Below are positions 42,194-57,275 of a stretch of DNA of 64,000 bases, piece after piece (position 1 is the stretch's first letter; each line of letters opens with the position of its first letter). The notes under the pieces were generated by a model. That model ran no database searches, was not told where the DNA came from, and worked only from the letters and a program-made list of their open reading frames with translations. A program made the translations under genes and the position numbers. The DNA comes from Piscicola geometra. Taxonomy: Eukaryota; Annelida; Clitellata; Hirudinida; Piscicolidae. Location of the stretch: contig OX030955.1 in NCBI GenBank assembly GCA_943735955.1, forward strand, positions 8,332,269 to 8,396,268, read 5' to 3'.

Positions 42194-45100
42194 AGCTACC
42201 AACCATTACTTGTTTGGTTTGAGATTATATATATATCTACTACCATTAAATTTATTATTATTATTATCATCATTTTATTTTTTTGTTGAGGTATTTGTAT
42301 TAATAATAATATTAATAATTAGTATTAGTAGTATTATTAGTACTTATACTTCAAATACTATTATTAGTATCATAAGTATCATGAAGACTATCATAAGTAT
42401 CATTATTATTAGTTCATCGTCACCCTCCATTGATGTAAATAGCAGGGATAGAAATGGGTGGAAAAGTCAGTACCCGTGTATTCTGACATAGAACTCGGGT
42501 ATTATCCGAATAACCGAAAATTAATTAATTAAAAAAACTTTTAAATATTTAAATCTATTATAATCATCGAAAAATTATCTGGGTTCTCGGGACAAATGAA
42601 GTTTCTGGGCACCCGGGCACCCGTTGTTTACTCTAACCATTTGCATTGAGCAATCACTACGTAGACAGCTTCATTATTCATACTTTTCAATGTTTGCCAT
42701 CACGTATTGATTTATTAATCCTTTCTCTCAATTGCTTCACGCCAGTCGCTTCACTCTTAACTCTCTCCTCACCTTTTATTATTCATCTAATACACTTTTC
42801 TTAACACTTTTCTGCTTTTGCAATATAGCCTTGTTTTCGATGCGATGTATTCTCACAACGTTTATACAATATTCATAAACAATTGTAAATAAAATATAAG
42901 TAATAAACAAACTTTTCAGTTTCAAATAGATTGATTGATACATTTTTATATTATTGTAATCTTGTTTATTTTCTTGCATCTTCAGTCTTCTCAGTGTTTT
43001 CTACTGAGGTTCTTTTCATTTTGCATTAAAGACATTTGTTCTTTTTGGTTGAGGTTTTTAGATGTATTTTTGTCGTTTTGAATGAGTAAGAATTTGTATT
43101 TGTTGTGATGTGCAGGTATAAATCATTTTGTGCATATTATAATGAGATAATAAATTAATTATTTGTATATTTAATAAAAAAATACATATTACTTATCATG
43201 TTTGAATGATTTGAGGTTTTCACGCTTTAAATTTCTTATTGATTTAATCATTAAATTTTAATTTCGCACAAACAAAAATTCATGCTCGCTTCTGTCGCTG
43301 CATAATTGAGAAAGATCAGGGTTTAAATAAATGATAATGAACATCAAGGAGATGAAGAACTAATGGGGCGTGTTCCAGCAGTCCTTCAAGAGCGGTAGAG
43401 GATTCTCAGTCCATGAAGGAACCTCCATCTACGCGCATCAAAGCATCCATTAGAATCATTTTGTCCAATCTTCACAGACTGCGCAACAGAATCTGCAAGT
43501 TTTTCTGCGTCTGTCTCTTTGGAAGACTGTCAGACTCAAGGTTTGTCCATGGAACTACATTTCGCATACCACACCACCCTGTTCCACCCCTCACTCGCCC
43601 AAGGAGCATCACTTACGTCATGTGGCTTGGCCAAGATCTCAACTTTTAATTACGCGTGTTTTCTAAACTTGTTGACAAATATTGTGAATTCTTGTTGCTT
43701 TTTTGTGATTTTTGCATGTCTTGATTTTTTTTCCACGCTGGTCGTTATATTTTCGGTTGCTTCGCTTCCTGCTGGTGAAATGCGTGGCGAAGTCCGTGGT
43801 GATTGCAATCTCATTGTTGCTCCATCAAATAAACATTTTCCCGCTTATTTTCAATCGTTTTAATGCACCAGTTTGCATCATAATCAGCCATAATACACCG
43901 ATTTATTATAATATTTCAATTTAAACCTTAATCATTCTTTTCAATTCATCTTGCACTCATTCCATGACGTTTGCACGTTTTTCTGTTGCAGAGACATTAG
44001 AATATTTTTTAAAATATTTTCTTCGCAGAGATATTTAAAGTAATTTCTTGTTGCATCATATATTTCGTACCATTCGCTCGCCTTCAAGGATGCCTTAGAC
44101 CCTGCAGGCGCCTCACTCTCCCCCTTGTTTCTCTTAACTTTTTCAGAATTAAAAAAACATATTTTGATTTTAAGTTTTATATTTTCTTGTACGTTTAGTG
44201 TATAGATCATCTATACGTATTATTCAGCTCTAATTTGTTTCTTGTATGTCAATATATTTTTATATAAAATCTTAGTAATTCAATTCCGCTCATTGTGATC
44301 ACCACTGTGTCCACCCACATTCCTCATGACATCAACATTCAATCTCCTGCGTTTCCAATGAAAAAGAGAGGCACCAGGGATGCTTCTTCAACGTTTCACC
44401 AGGCTTCGCATAATCTTCCCATTCAACTCCTTGAAAATCATTAAAGCTAAATAAGCCAGCGAATATTTTTTGTATCTTTTTTGCCATTTCAGAGAAAATT
44501 TTGCTAAATTTATAAGGAAAAAAATGATGGAAGCAAGGTAGCTTCGCCATAAGACAAATTGAAAGTAGTTTGTTTTAGGGTTAGCCACGAAGCATTGTGG
44601 AAGACAGGAAAGCACCACTGATACACTACTGTGTGGAGTTGTTACGGCACTTGTAATACAACTTGTATTTCATCGTTTTTACGCAGTCTGATTGCTTTTT
44701 ATGCTGTTTTCTTTCGTTTACAAGGTGATTGTTTTGCTTATTGTTTCTACACTGCGAGCACTTTTCAATTCCTGAATGCATTCCTGTTACGTGATTCGTG
44801 CTGTCAAATAATTCGATAATTTTAAATATAGAATTTGAAACCACTCAGAAAACTTTAATACAATTTTCAAAATTTAGCTAATTAAAAGTCAATAATTCAA
44901 AAATCGAAAAAAATATTTCTTCCACCTGGGAAGTGACCCAACCAAGCCTCAAGCCACAAAAGAACAATGACCAGAGCAAAAGATTCGAATAAATGAATTT
45001 ACATTTTTATTTGGTGAATTATTATAGAAAAATAAATATTCGTAAATATCTCTGAAGGCAATTATACAATCGAGACGCAATAACATTCAATAAACTCAAG

Positions 45101-45569
45101 ATTTATAAATTTCTGATAAATTTAAAAAGAGCTGAAAATATAAGCCGATAAAATTTATAACTTAGACAGTATAAAGCGATTAAATGATGAGATAGGTGAT
45201 ATTGATGATGATGATGACGTAGCAAGGACAGAAAAACAAGAGATGACAAACAATCACCTAAGAATGACAGTCTTAGACACTAGCATCAAGAGTAACCTGT
45301 CAGGCCGGTGTTTTTTATTTTTAGGAAATATAAAATGAATTACTGATGAATGCGAGTTAACTAAAAGAATGTTAATTCTCTCAAAAAACGATTTAAATTT
45401 CAAAAAGAAACAATCTCAAAAGGCATAAAAGCTTGAACATAGAAAGAAGAAACAGCGTGACAACATTTGATGCTGTAAAGTTCGATAAACTTCTCAAATA
45501 AAAACTCAACAAACTTTGAATTGAAAAAACTTGATGATAACGATGATAGAAGGAGTTGTGAGGCTGGCG
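42194..45569. other. spacer between convergent genes
   Basis: AT-rich 3.4-kb interval between the giant frame (plus) and the RING-NHL gene (minus), so it should contain both 3' ends. An AATAAA at 42888-42893 is a plausible plus-strand poly(A) signal among several. Small open frames near 43400-43860 and 44330-44840 match nothing I know. Confidence 0.5.
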
Positions 45570-48131
45570 CTAAACGCCATCAACGCCGTCATAAACGTCA
45601 CAGGTGGAGGTTCCCTTGAGGTTGCGGTGCAGGACTGCCAGTCTGCCAGCGTGGTAGGCGAGGTTATACGGCTCAGGGATGTTCGAGGCAATGCATTTGA
45701 TGAAGACGCCTTCGCTGGAAAGCTTCACCACCCTGCGGTTGAGCGTGTCAGCCACGAAAATGTTGTCCCTCTTGTCCACTGCCACCCCCTTCGGCCACTC
45801 GAACTGACCCTCTCCACCCCCCCTCTCACCTACCACCTCTAGCAAGTCCCCTGTGTTGCTGTCAAATATCTTCAAGCAGTGGTTGCCTGGGGGTTGAAGT
45901 GGTTGGAGGAGGCTTTGAAGATGGACAACTCAATGAATAAATGATAAATTATACAAGAACACGAAATTTTGAAAATGCATTGGTAAGGCACACGAGGAAA
46001 GTTGTCATTGTAGAACAAGACCTGAGTCGGCAACGATCACCCTGTCCCTGCTGTCCACTGCCACGAAGTCAGCCATGCAGAGTTGCCCTCGATTGTTGCC
46101 ATAGGAACCAAACTCCCTCACCTTGGCGCCAGAAAAGCCACACACGATGATGCGACTCTTGCTGCGGTCACACAACACCAGGCCTCCATCCCTCCTCACA
46201 GCGACTCCCCCCAACCACTCGACCGAGTTGAACTCGTCTATCTGACTGACATCGGCTCCGAACTCGTCGAACACCCGCATGTTTCTTCCCTTGCGGTCGC
46301 CCACGATGAACGTCTCGTTGCTGCGGTTGATGGCCATGCCGAAGGGCTTGATGCCGCTGATGCAGTGTTCGAAGTGGCCGTTGCAGTCGAGGAACTCCAG
46401 AGAACTGTGTCCGTAGTCTGCAACCACCAGTGCCCCTGAGGAGAGGAAGATGGCGGAGGAGGGAAGGCCACAGTCGGTCTTCTGGTACGACCAGGCCTGC
46501 ACCACTCCTGCTGCCAACTGCGCCACGGCAGAGTGCCTGGGAGACTTCTTGCAGTGCAGACTGCTCGAGTACTTGGTGCGTAGGCTGCTGATCAGGTCAT
46601 CGTCGATCAGTGCCTCTGCCTTCTTGCGCTGCTGCTGGTTCTCCTTGTCCTCCTCGGTGTACGTCTCTTCGTATGTGTGAATCTCCTCCTCCTCCTCCTC
46701 CTCCTCTTCCTCGTCGTACTCCTGGATGTTGCTGATGTTCTGCATGATGTTCTCATACGAGTCCTTCTTCATCGTCATGCCCAACAGGTGCCGCTTGAAG
46801 TCAGAGGCGCTCTGGAAGTCCTCCTTCTTCAGACTCTTCGGACGTGCATCCATGCTCCTGCATCTCGATCGCTGCTTCTTGCTTGAGACGTCTTCAGGCC
46901 TGCTGTGCCTCGGTGGAGAGACAGTCTGCTGATGGGTGCATGATGCAGCCTCTCTCAATCTCTCCTCCTTCAGAAACTGCTGCCTCCGGTCCATTCTCCC
47001 TCCATACGCCTCCTCATCCTCCAGCCTGACCTCCTCATTGCTTTCCACATTCCTCAACACCCTCTTGCGCTGAGGACTGGGCGACAGTGACACTCTTTTC
47101 TTCTCTCTCGACAGCTTCGGAGAGTTTTTCCTGCTTTTGTATGCATACTTGACCTCTCCTCTTGAGGGGGAAACCCTCAGATTCCTTCGTTCCTTGGAGC
47201 ACCTGCTGGCGTCATCAGAAGTGATGTTCTCTCGGTGGGTGGACAGGGTGGGTCTGGAAGGTCCACCGAGGTTGGCTCGTCTGCTGAAGGGACTTTCGTG
47301 GGCCTTGGGAGGATCAATGCTGCTTGCAGTTGAAGTAGGCATGATGTTGATGTCTCTGTAGTCTGCGTACATCGAGTGTCTGAATGTTGCCTTCTCTGCC
47401 CGTGAAGGCATGGCGTGCTCTTTGTCTTCCGATATCTTGTAGAGATTCTCAGACGATGTTGGGTCGGTGGTGTTCTCAGTGTAGGTTGACGAGCGACACA
47501 AAGACTGAGCCCTTCTGCTCTCCAGGGCTGGACCATACCATGTCCTTCGACGGTACTCGTCAGGCTTGTCTCTCTCCTTGCTTCTCTGTCTGTTCCTGAA
47601 GCGGGTACTTGATTCGTAACTGACCTTGGCATGGTTCGGACGAATGGTTGGTTTGAAGTTCGTTTGTTCACTGCTTGCTTCAAAGTATTTAGCGTACTTT
47701 GAATAATCTTTGTTCAAGGAAGAATATCCGTTATAATTCATTGTGTCTTTTTTTAGTGGGTTGGCCGAAAAGCTAGTAGAGTTCTTATCAAATGTAGAAT
47801 TTGGAATCTCTTTTGAAGTCTTCTTAGAAAATTTTACATCATTGGAAATATTTTGTGCTACTTGGTCAATGATTTTATTTTTGAGAGCCTTCAGTTCCAC
47901 ATCAACTGGGAAAGACTCAACTCCTTTGAGTGGGACTGTGAAATGAGTGGTACATTTGGGGCAGACAAGTTTGATCTTCTTCCTAGAATCAGATGTTGGG
48001 TTCTCGCAGAGAAAATTTATGCATTTGAGACAGAAGGAGTGTTGGCAAGGAAGGAGCCTTGGATCTTGGAAAGGACTGTTGCATACGAAACATAATAGAC
48101 TAGAAGAACTCGAAAATAAAGACTCATTCAT
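45570..48131 (-). CDS. RING finger and NHL-repeat protein (TRIM-NHL/malin-like), two coding exons
   Basis: A probable E3 ubiquitin ligase of 808 aa. Exons 46022-48131 and 45570-45886 join in phase inside the NHL signature VADSG|NHCLKIF. An N-terminal C3HC4 RING has Cys14-Cys17, Cys29-His31, Cys34-Cys37 and Cys57-Cys60. Residues 90-540 are basic, Ser/Arg-rich and probably disordered, with a ten-Glu tract near 470. Residues about 551-808 form six NHL repeats, enough for a closed beta-propeller that would bind protein or RNA. The repeats show GVAVDKRDNIFVADTLNRRV and FVAVDSRDRVIVADSG. I see no B-box cysteine/histidine motif and no clear coiled coil, so it is not a full tripartite protein. The RING-to-NHL layout recalls malin (NHLRC1), but that protein is about half as long. 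Exact orthology is not assigned. Confidence 0.88.
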
Positions 48132-48883
48132 AATTCAGGAACGCATCTGTGAAAGATAGTAATTTTAATGAGTAGGTATTACTCATAAATGGAAAAAAAA
48201 GAATAACTCACCTCGAAAAATTAGTTTACGTAAGTTAAGTTAGGAACGTTGCTAGTTTGCTTAAGAGGTTTAAACTTTAAAGGTTGTTTTCTTTACACTC
48301 AATAGTGATGAATTATTTGAATAATTATTCATGAATATTTATAATTATGTTTTCATATTAATTCAAAAATCTTTAAAAAACTTGCGTGATTTTTAACTCC
48401 CTAAACTGATACCCTTTTTGTATTTTATGAATTAGTGTGTGAATCAGTCTTTTTCTATTCACTATTGATGGATGAAATTAAAGAGTTTAAGTTGAATAAT
48501 TTTTTCAACTCAGTCTTCATTACAAAATGACGTCATCAACTTTAAGCTTCCTCGTGGCTATAAATTTCCAGGTGTTCTTCTGGAATACATCCATGCCTTG
48601 CTAGGCAGAGTAATTTTAAACACTTTTCTTTTTCAGAATACTGTATAATTTTTCTAACAATTTAAAAACACGGATAAAACAAATTTTTCGGCCTATCATC
48701 CACAAGACACGTTAGCCACTTTTATTTGAGTTGTTAAAATTATTAACGAGAAAATATATAATTTAGTGAGCATTTTGGACAAACTTTTTATTAAATAATG
48801 ATATAAATTATTCGAACTAATTTAACTTGATTTATTGAGGAATCTATTATCATTAATAAATTAAAAATCGGAGATTTAAAGCA
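48132..48883. other. spacer between the RING-NHL gene and the peptide precursor gene
   Basis: AT-rich 750 bp holding the promoter and 5' untranslated region of the RING-NHL gene and the 3' end of the peptide precursor gene. A minus-strand AATAAA near 48788 may serve the latter. Nothing else is seen. Confidence 0.45.
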
Positions 48884-49389
48884 TCAGCGTTTCCCGAATC
48901 TGCCTCCCGTTCCGAACTCGTCCATCCTCTTGCTGAAGTCGCTTTTCGAATGTTGCAACATCCTCTCCATCGCACTGATCGACCTCTCCAGCGATCCCAC
49001 TAGAGTGTTCGCCTGGTGACAAGAAGTTACATTTTTGAATTAACATTTTTAAATAATTTAAATTTACATGTAACTCTATATAAATAATAAAATTTAACAT
49101 TTTCATTTCAATTAATAAGTCGAGTACATTGCCTTGCAAACGTTTTTAATCCATTCCTTTTGCGCAGTTCTATCACTCATTCACATCACTCCAATCAAAG
49201 CGTCCAAACACTATGTTTATTTATTTATTATTTATTTATCCGAAAACTTAATCTATTTCGCACCTGGCTCATTGACTCCAGCATCGACTCGTACACCCTG
49301 TTCAGGCTGCCTTCTTCAATCTTCGCTGTTCCTGGCATCGCCGCCATCAGCAACACACAGGCGCCCAAGACTAATAATTGCAGTTTCAT
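48884..49389 (-). CDS. putative GGRFamide neuropeptide precursor, 84 aa, two exons
   Basis: Exons 49264-49389 and 48884-49012 join in phase 0 (GTGCGA donor, CACCAG acceptor). The product starts MKLQLLVLGACVLLMAAMPGTA, a typical signal peptide. An Ala/Ser/Glu-rich spacer follows, and the protein ends FSKR-MDEFGTGGRF-GKR-stop. Lys-Arg on both sides plus a Gly donor is the prohormone cleavage and alpha-amidation code, predicting MDEFGTGGRFamide as a single C-terminal peptide. Lophotrochozoan CCK/sulfakinin-type peptides end in DYGxGGGRFamide or similar, so this may be a relative in which Phe replaces the sulfated Tyr. That assignment is inference. An unrelated RFamide-like peptide is the alternative. 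The amidation site is the firm part. Confidence 0.75.
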
Positions 49390-49986
49390 ACTTCTGAGGG
49401 GTGGTTTGGTGGTGGTTCAGTGGTGAAGTGGTGTTGTAGTGAGGTTGCAGTAATGCTTTTATAGTGTTGTTAGGGTGTTGTGAGGGTGTTTTAAGGGTGT
49501 TGTAAGGATGATGTAGTTATAGCTCGGTGATGTTGTAGTAATTTTATAGTGATATTTTATTAGTAGTTGGCCTCAGTGGCGTGTAATTTTATGCGTTAGC
49601 AAAAGAATGTTGGTTTTTTGAAGCTTTGTATTTTTAAGTTGTTGAAAAATAAATAAATAAATAACCACGAACTGTAAAAATATTGTAGCAGAACAAAAAG
49701 GTAAACAGCTCTTTCAGCTGCACACCACTCTTGAAATGATGCCACTAATCCGCCTTTACGAGCCTTCTCTCGAACGAATGTGTTGGCAATAAAGTCGAGC
49801 GGAGAAGCCACAAAAAGCACCGCTAATGCTCTTCAGATTTGAGGGAGCGTTGATTAGGAGACTTTCTTTATGTGATCTCGCTAACTAGAAGCGATTGTCT
49901 TTTAATGCCGCCAGAGCTTTGGTGGATTTGGAGGAATGCAGTGCTAAGAAGAATGATGAACAAATATATTAGATGATGATATCATA

Positions 49987-50130
49987 AAATACAATGAATG
50001 ATTATACAATACAATGAAAGATTATACAATACAATGAAAGATTATACAATACAATGAAAGATTATACAATACAATGAAAGATTATACAATACAATGAAAG
50101 AGTATACAATACAATGAAAGATTATACAAT
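49987..50130. repeat. 20-bp tandem repeat
   Basis: Seven near-identical head-to-tail copies of ATTATACAATACAATGAAAG, one with GAGTATAC. There are no spacers between copies, so this is a plain minisatellite. Confidence 0.95.
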
Positions 50131-50282
50131 GCCACGAACGCTCCAAAAAGCGACTAAAACCTTTGACGTGCGCCTTTGTTTGTTTTCAAAAAGGGAACTG
50201 GCCGGTAATTATAATTGTGCTCTAAATTAGAAAACTAAGTTAGCAGTTTTGTTTTTCCATTTTTGGCGTGTTTATTTCTTAT

Positions 50283-50418
50283 GAGAGTGTGGTGTGTTGA
50301 GTTGTGTTGGGTGTGTTGAGTTGTGTTGGGGTGTGTTGAGTTGTGTTGGGTGTGTTGAGTTGTGTTGGGGTGTGTTGAGTTGTGTTGGGTGTGTTGAGTT
50401 GTGTTGGGGTGTGTTGTG
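50283..50418. repeat. GTGTGTTGAGTTGTGTTGGG tandem repeat
   Basis: About seven copies of a 19-21 bp G/T unit alternating between GGG and GGGG junctions, giving a higher-order dimer of about 40 bp. Confidence 0.92.
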
Positions 50419-51230
50419 GTATGATGTGTTGTGGCGTTTTGTAATGTGTAGTGGTGTTGTAGTGGGAGAACAATCAAAAAAGTGTGTCGTTTTAAATAAA
50501 TACATTGATGGTGTATGTGGTGGCATGATGTTGTGGTGTAGTGGAGACACTAGTAGATTGAAGTGGTGTAGTCATAAAACCTCACGTCGAAAATTATATT
50601 CCGTCTTTAAACTATCAAATATTGAATATAGCTACTGACTATTTATCGTTGAATCTGCAAACCATTGGAACAGAAAAAATATTTTCAAAAAAACTAAAAA
50701 AACTAATAAATTTAAATTTTTATCTTCCATTTCATCCTACATTTTAAAGATAGAGATCAGCATTAAACTACTTTATGAATTATAAATTGAAAAAAATACT
50801 ATTTATTGCTCACATTTTATATTCAATTCGTATTAGTTCAAGTATCCGTATTCAAGTAAATAATGAACCTGGTATATTGCACAGCTTTACTTTAAATGGA
50901 TGCTGAATAAGGTCTATTATCAATAAACTATTGGTGCTCCTTCACATCAATGAACAAACAGAACATGAATTTGGATACTTCTGCTGAAAGTGTGAACTTT
51001 TCTTTATTGTTAAGTAACTCATCTGGCGCCTCTGAAGCGTGCCTTCTCGCTAAAAAAGCGATCAACCGCCATTTAATTTATTTATCCATTCGTGACGCTT
51101 GCTTTATGTTCACTCACGCTTGCCTTTCCAAGCCTGTTGTTCAAAAGTCCAAAAGGCTGATCATTGAAGCGTGAACCTCACAATGCCGAGAAGCTGCAGA
51201 GAGCCCAATGGAGATGAAATGGTAATATTG

Positions 51231-53245
<2,015 letters not shown>

Positions 53246-53754
53246 CAAACACACAAACTAGATAAGGTTCTGATAACAAACAGCAAATGCCATTAATAAA
53301 ATCTCCAAGATTTCAATTTATTGAGGCCTAAAGTAAATTTAGAGGTGACCTTTGAATTTCCTTGTATAGGTTCTTGTTACTTCAGCCATTTTGCCAACCT
53401 GAGATCTCTCATGAATAAGTAAGCAGATAAATGTTCAGGTTCGAAATAGATGGGCTCTTCATTACACCTCGGCAGTCCCTAATGCTAAAAATAAAAAAAC
53501 ACCGACGCTGTTTTTTGTATGTTTCAATTAAATTCACATGTGATTAAAACACATTTAAAAAATGCAACATTAAATTCAAAACTTAAATTTAAATTTAAAT
53601 AATAAGAAAAAGTTGCTTCTAACTCTCAAATTCATCAAATAAATAAACATTAAATTCAATTTGAATTTAAATTCAATTTTAAAAGTGAAATTGAAAACTT
53701 CCATTTGATTTAAACTTTTGATCCTTTCGTTTATCGTTCATTGCAAGCAGCGCT

Positions 53755-53808
53755 CTTGAATGTATTTATAAGCGTTGTATAAACCTATTTGATTGATTGA
53801 TTGATTGA
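53755..53808 (-). repeat. interspersed repeat end with (TGAT)n tail
   Basis: TTTATAAGCGTTGTATAAACC followed by (GATT)n. Its reverse complement resembles 15319-15362 inside the piggyBac relic, where (CAAT)n precedes AACTTTCTATAGCGC. This points to a dispersed family with this end structure. Confidence 0.4.
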
Positions 53809-54102
53809 GAGAGACGGCATTCGATCCATTCAAACGGTTAATCAGACCAAAAAAATTGTGGACCTAAAGACCAGTGGTCACCCACAAAACATAGAAGTTC
53901 TCTGGCACGTCTACGAGATGCAGAAAAGTGCGGAAAAACGATCTCTTGTGGACGGCTACTTGTGTGAGTTCCTTTGAAAGCACAGCGAGAAATACTGACC
54001 TTTTTATATATAAAAATGGTCTAATCTCACGTTTTCAAATAAAAAATAAAATTATAACTTTACGTTTTATGTTTTCAAAGTGACGGACGAATATTTAGTT
54101 AA

Positions 54103-54174
54103 GGCGAGATTGGCTTAGCGGTAAAAGGCCTGGCATTCGTCTAACTAGCGTGGGTTCGGTTCCTACCGTCGCCT
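54103..54174 (+). mobile_element. tRNA-derived sequence (SINE head or tRNA pseudogene)
   Basis: A tRNA-like fold with A box TGGCTTAGCGG (54111-54121) and B box GGTTCGGTTCC (54153-54163). The T stem (GTGGG/CCTAC) pairs fully, and the acceptor stem GGCGAGA against CGTCGCC pairs in five of seven positions. The anticodon stem is poor. Its A-box region resembles that at 4290. It is more likely a SINE or pseudogene than a functional tRNA. Confidence 0.55.
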
Positions 54175-54750
54175 AAGTGCGTCTATGCTCCAGAGAAGCC
54201 CTGCACTTTATGGGAAGAAGAAAAAGAGATGTAATACAGAACCACCCTAAATTTGAACAGACTGAAACATGAATCAGAATATTCATAGAAAAATTGCCGA
54301 AATTCTTTAATTTCCAATGTTAATAGAGCCTTTTTTGTTTTAAGTTGCAAAGCCGATCAAAGAATAATATACTTTAAATATAAATATATTATACACTTCA
54401 CAGAGCAGTACCATATGTTCTGACCACACCTATTCGACCGAATAAGAAAAACTAAAAAGTTTACTATTCGATATCGAATGAAATACGAAGAAAATATGCT
54501 GTAAAACTTTACTCTAGAATAGAAATAACATTAAAAGTGAGCCTATAATTACTGAAAGAAAAAGCGTGTCAATGCAAAAGGCAAACTCAAAAGGACCACA
54601 AGCATTGTAGCAAACGCAACAAGAGATAATGCTGCTACAAAATAATTATTAAACTAAAAAAACTCGTTAAAGTGACCCACTCACTTGAAAAGATGGAGAA
54701 GGATCAGAAAGGTTCGTTAAGAAATTGGTCCAGTCAGCTTCTCTGCCTCC

Positions 54751-54811
54751 TTTATATACACCTCCACACCCACACAGCTTTATACACCTCCACACCCACA
54801 CAGCTTTATAC
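54751..54811. repeat. tandem duplication of about 29 bp
   Basis: ATACACCTCCACACCCACAC followed by AGCTTTAT occurs twice in direct succession. Confidence 0.85.
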
Positions 54812-57275
54812 GGTATAATGATAAGTTATATAGTATAACTTATACTTGTAAAGAATTTATATAAAAGTTCTATGCTTTCAATTTGAAAAAAGTATATTTA
54901 AACCTAAGTATAACTACGCATTAAAACACAATTTATTAATTCATTAAAAAATTTAAAATTCAAATTTGAAGTATTTTTATTTCAAATAAATTTAATTAAA
55001 ATCATAAAAGCTTAGTTTTTCACAGAAGTCAAATTGACTATCAACTATGAATGTTATGTGAGACAGATTTCAGTTTACTTTTCCAATATATCATGTATGA
55101 ATGTGTCATTATATATTATTTAAAATCCGGTTGCTCTTTACCATCCTTAAAGTAAATATTATCAAAACATCTTAATGTTTTACAATTGTTACTTTGTTGA
55201 TTAAACTTGCAAAAGACTGTGTAAAGTCAGTGTAAATCACAGAGTAGATTGATGCTTGTGTAATGTGCCGCTGTTGCATTAGTCAGTAATTAGAAGGGTG
55301 ATTACTGGGTGCCGTAAGCTGAATGCGCAAGTTAAGATTGTCTCAGGGAGGCTGTAATGTGAGGGTGGTGGTTCGGTGCATGTAGATGTCCTGAAAACTT
55401 CAATGGTGCTCGTTGAGGCCTTGTGTAATCTCGCGAATGGATATTTATTCCGCCGTCAACGATTAGTGAAATAATCAGCTAGTCAAAGCGCAGAAGTTTC
55501 TAGTGTTTTTCTTTTCATTTAAACATCCACCAAGCTTGCTCAAATACACACCCACCTCCGCAATAGAACTTTTATTATCGCTCGAGGCATGCTTCGAATG
55601 ACAAGCGAGTTCCAGAACACTTCATTATAACAGCCTAATTAAGTCTCAACTAGCCAAGCTTTCTATTATTCTGGGAAAGATGAACATAAAAACGAATATT
55701 TATCAGTTCTTACTTCTACTTATTTTTAAAAATCATTTGGCGACCCACACCCAAATAAGGACTCTCAACGAGTAGATTTTCCGAATTCATACATTTTTTT
55801 TGACCTTCGCTTCAACCAAGAGTGCAATGCCTCCCAAAGTCGTTTTGTTATTCTGTCTTCCAGTAACATTTTCATTATCTAAGAAGTTTGTTTTATCAGC
55901 AAATACACGTTTGCTACGAAATGAATTAGTCCTTTGAGCTAGAGTTAATTTTATAGAAAAAAATTGTATTGTATTGTATTTTAGATACTTACTTAATTTA
56001 TTTTATCAATTTGAATCCTTTTTGATGTATCTAATTGAGCCAAATTGCAATGCAATGTTGATATCATCTTATGTTAGTTTTCGTCTTAATTCAAATTAAT
56101 TTTGCAAACTACAAGATCATTATCGTGCACCTTCCTCACACCAAACGAGTCCTTGTTTACTCGTCAAACAACGGTCCCCCAGAAAAGTATCCACTCTGAA
56201 CCAACAAACATCCTGTGCTCCAGTACTTTGACTCGTCATTGAGTGCTTCATTGCATTTGAACTAACATTTTATTACGACATGTCCTTCTATAAATTTAAA
56301 GTCACTTTGTTCGATGCTTCTTTTTTATTCGTTTTCGATGTAACTTATTCAATGATGAATTATTGTTTAAAAAGCATAAAAAATTGAAGTTTTTTTTTAT
56401 TATCAAAAAAATGTTATTTACTTAATAATATATATATTTATATATAAAGTTCTCTTCTCAGTTTGAGATAAATTTATGAAAAATCTAAACCTTAAATAAA
56501 TTTTACAAATATCTTTTGAAGATAATTGTTAATAACTAGTTATTATTCAGCTTAAATTCGGTCAAGTAATGGAGTTAAAAATTTAGATCTGGCTGCTTAT
56601 TAAAATAATTTGTTTACATTTAAAAAACTAAAGATAACCCCTATTGACCAATATAGAAAATAAAACGAATGTCAGGTTCGAGATGACTTGTTCCGAGCAA
56701 AATTGTTTGATACTGCATTTGTGATAGATTAGCCAGAAAAAGTAATAATTTGTTAAAACAGACGCTTTGAATGAACTCTTATTCGAATCTAACGAATAAA
56801 ACTAAATGGTATTTTAAGACAATTTTGAATGGCGAAAGTTGAAAAAAATTCCGAATGAAACTCGAGTGGTGGGAAGCTAGCAGGTGTTTTCGTCAGGTTT
56901 GCGTGGATTCTCATTGAAAGGATTTTCAATAAACTTGACAAAAATAAATTTAACAGATTTTTTTGAATAAGAGACGGCTATAGGTCCAAAACTCAAAAGC
57001 CGGGTACCCACTATCGGAAGCGACTATGGCCCGAGCACTCGAAACAAATCATTCAGGTAATTTTCTCAATTTAAATCCTTAATAGATTTTTTAACTGTGA
57101 AATTTTTATTTAAACAAGATTTTAATGTTTTTTCAACTTATACAATTTACTTAATGTAACAAACTCTTTTTTTTATTTCTATCATTTTTTTGCAAGCAAA
57201 ACTCTGTTTAAATAGGTTTTCAAAACCTAAGTATAAAATATTTTTGACCCTGTTAATCAGGTACTTTTTGTGAAT

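Larger units (their letters stand above)
49390..51230. other. spacer with short tandem arrays
   Basis: Upstream flank of the peptide precursor. It contains GT-rich degenerate sequence to about 49530 and two tandem arrays listed separately. Open frames here are short and match nothing recognised. Confidence 0.5.
53246..57275. other. gene-free AT-rich spacer
   Basis: Outside the small repeats at 53755, 54103 and 54751, I find no coding signal, RNA gene or transposon termini. Confidence 0.5.

Noticed and set aside
43413..43863. Small coding gene between the giant frame and the RING-NHL gene
   Set aside because: Two overlapping short frames of 78 and 114 codons with no recognisable domain, signal peptide or supporting splice structure.
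49987..50130. CRISPR-like array
   Set aside because: 20-bp units are directly adjacent with no spacers, and the DNA is eukaryotic.
54103..54174. Functional tRNA gene
   Set aside because: Two acceptor-stem mismatches and a poorly paired anticodon stem. It is better described as tRNA-derived.
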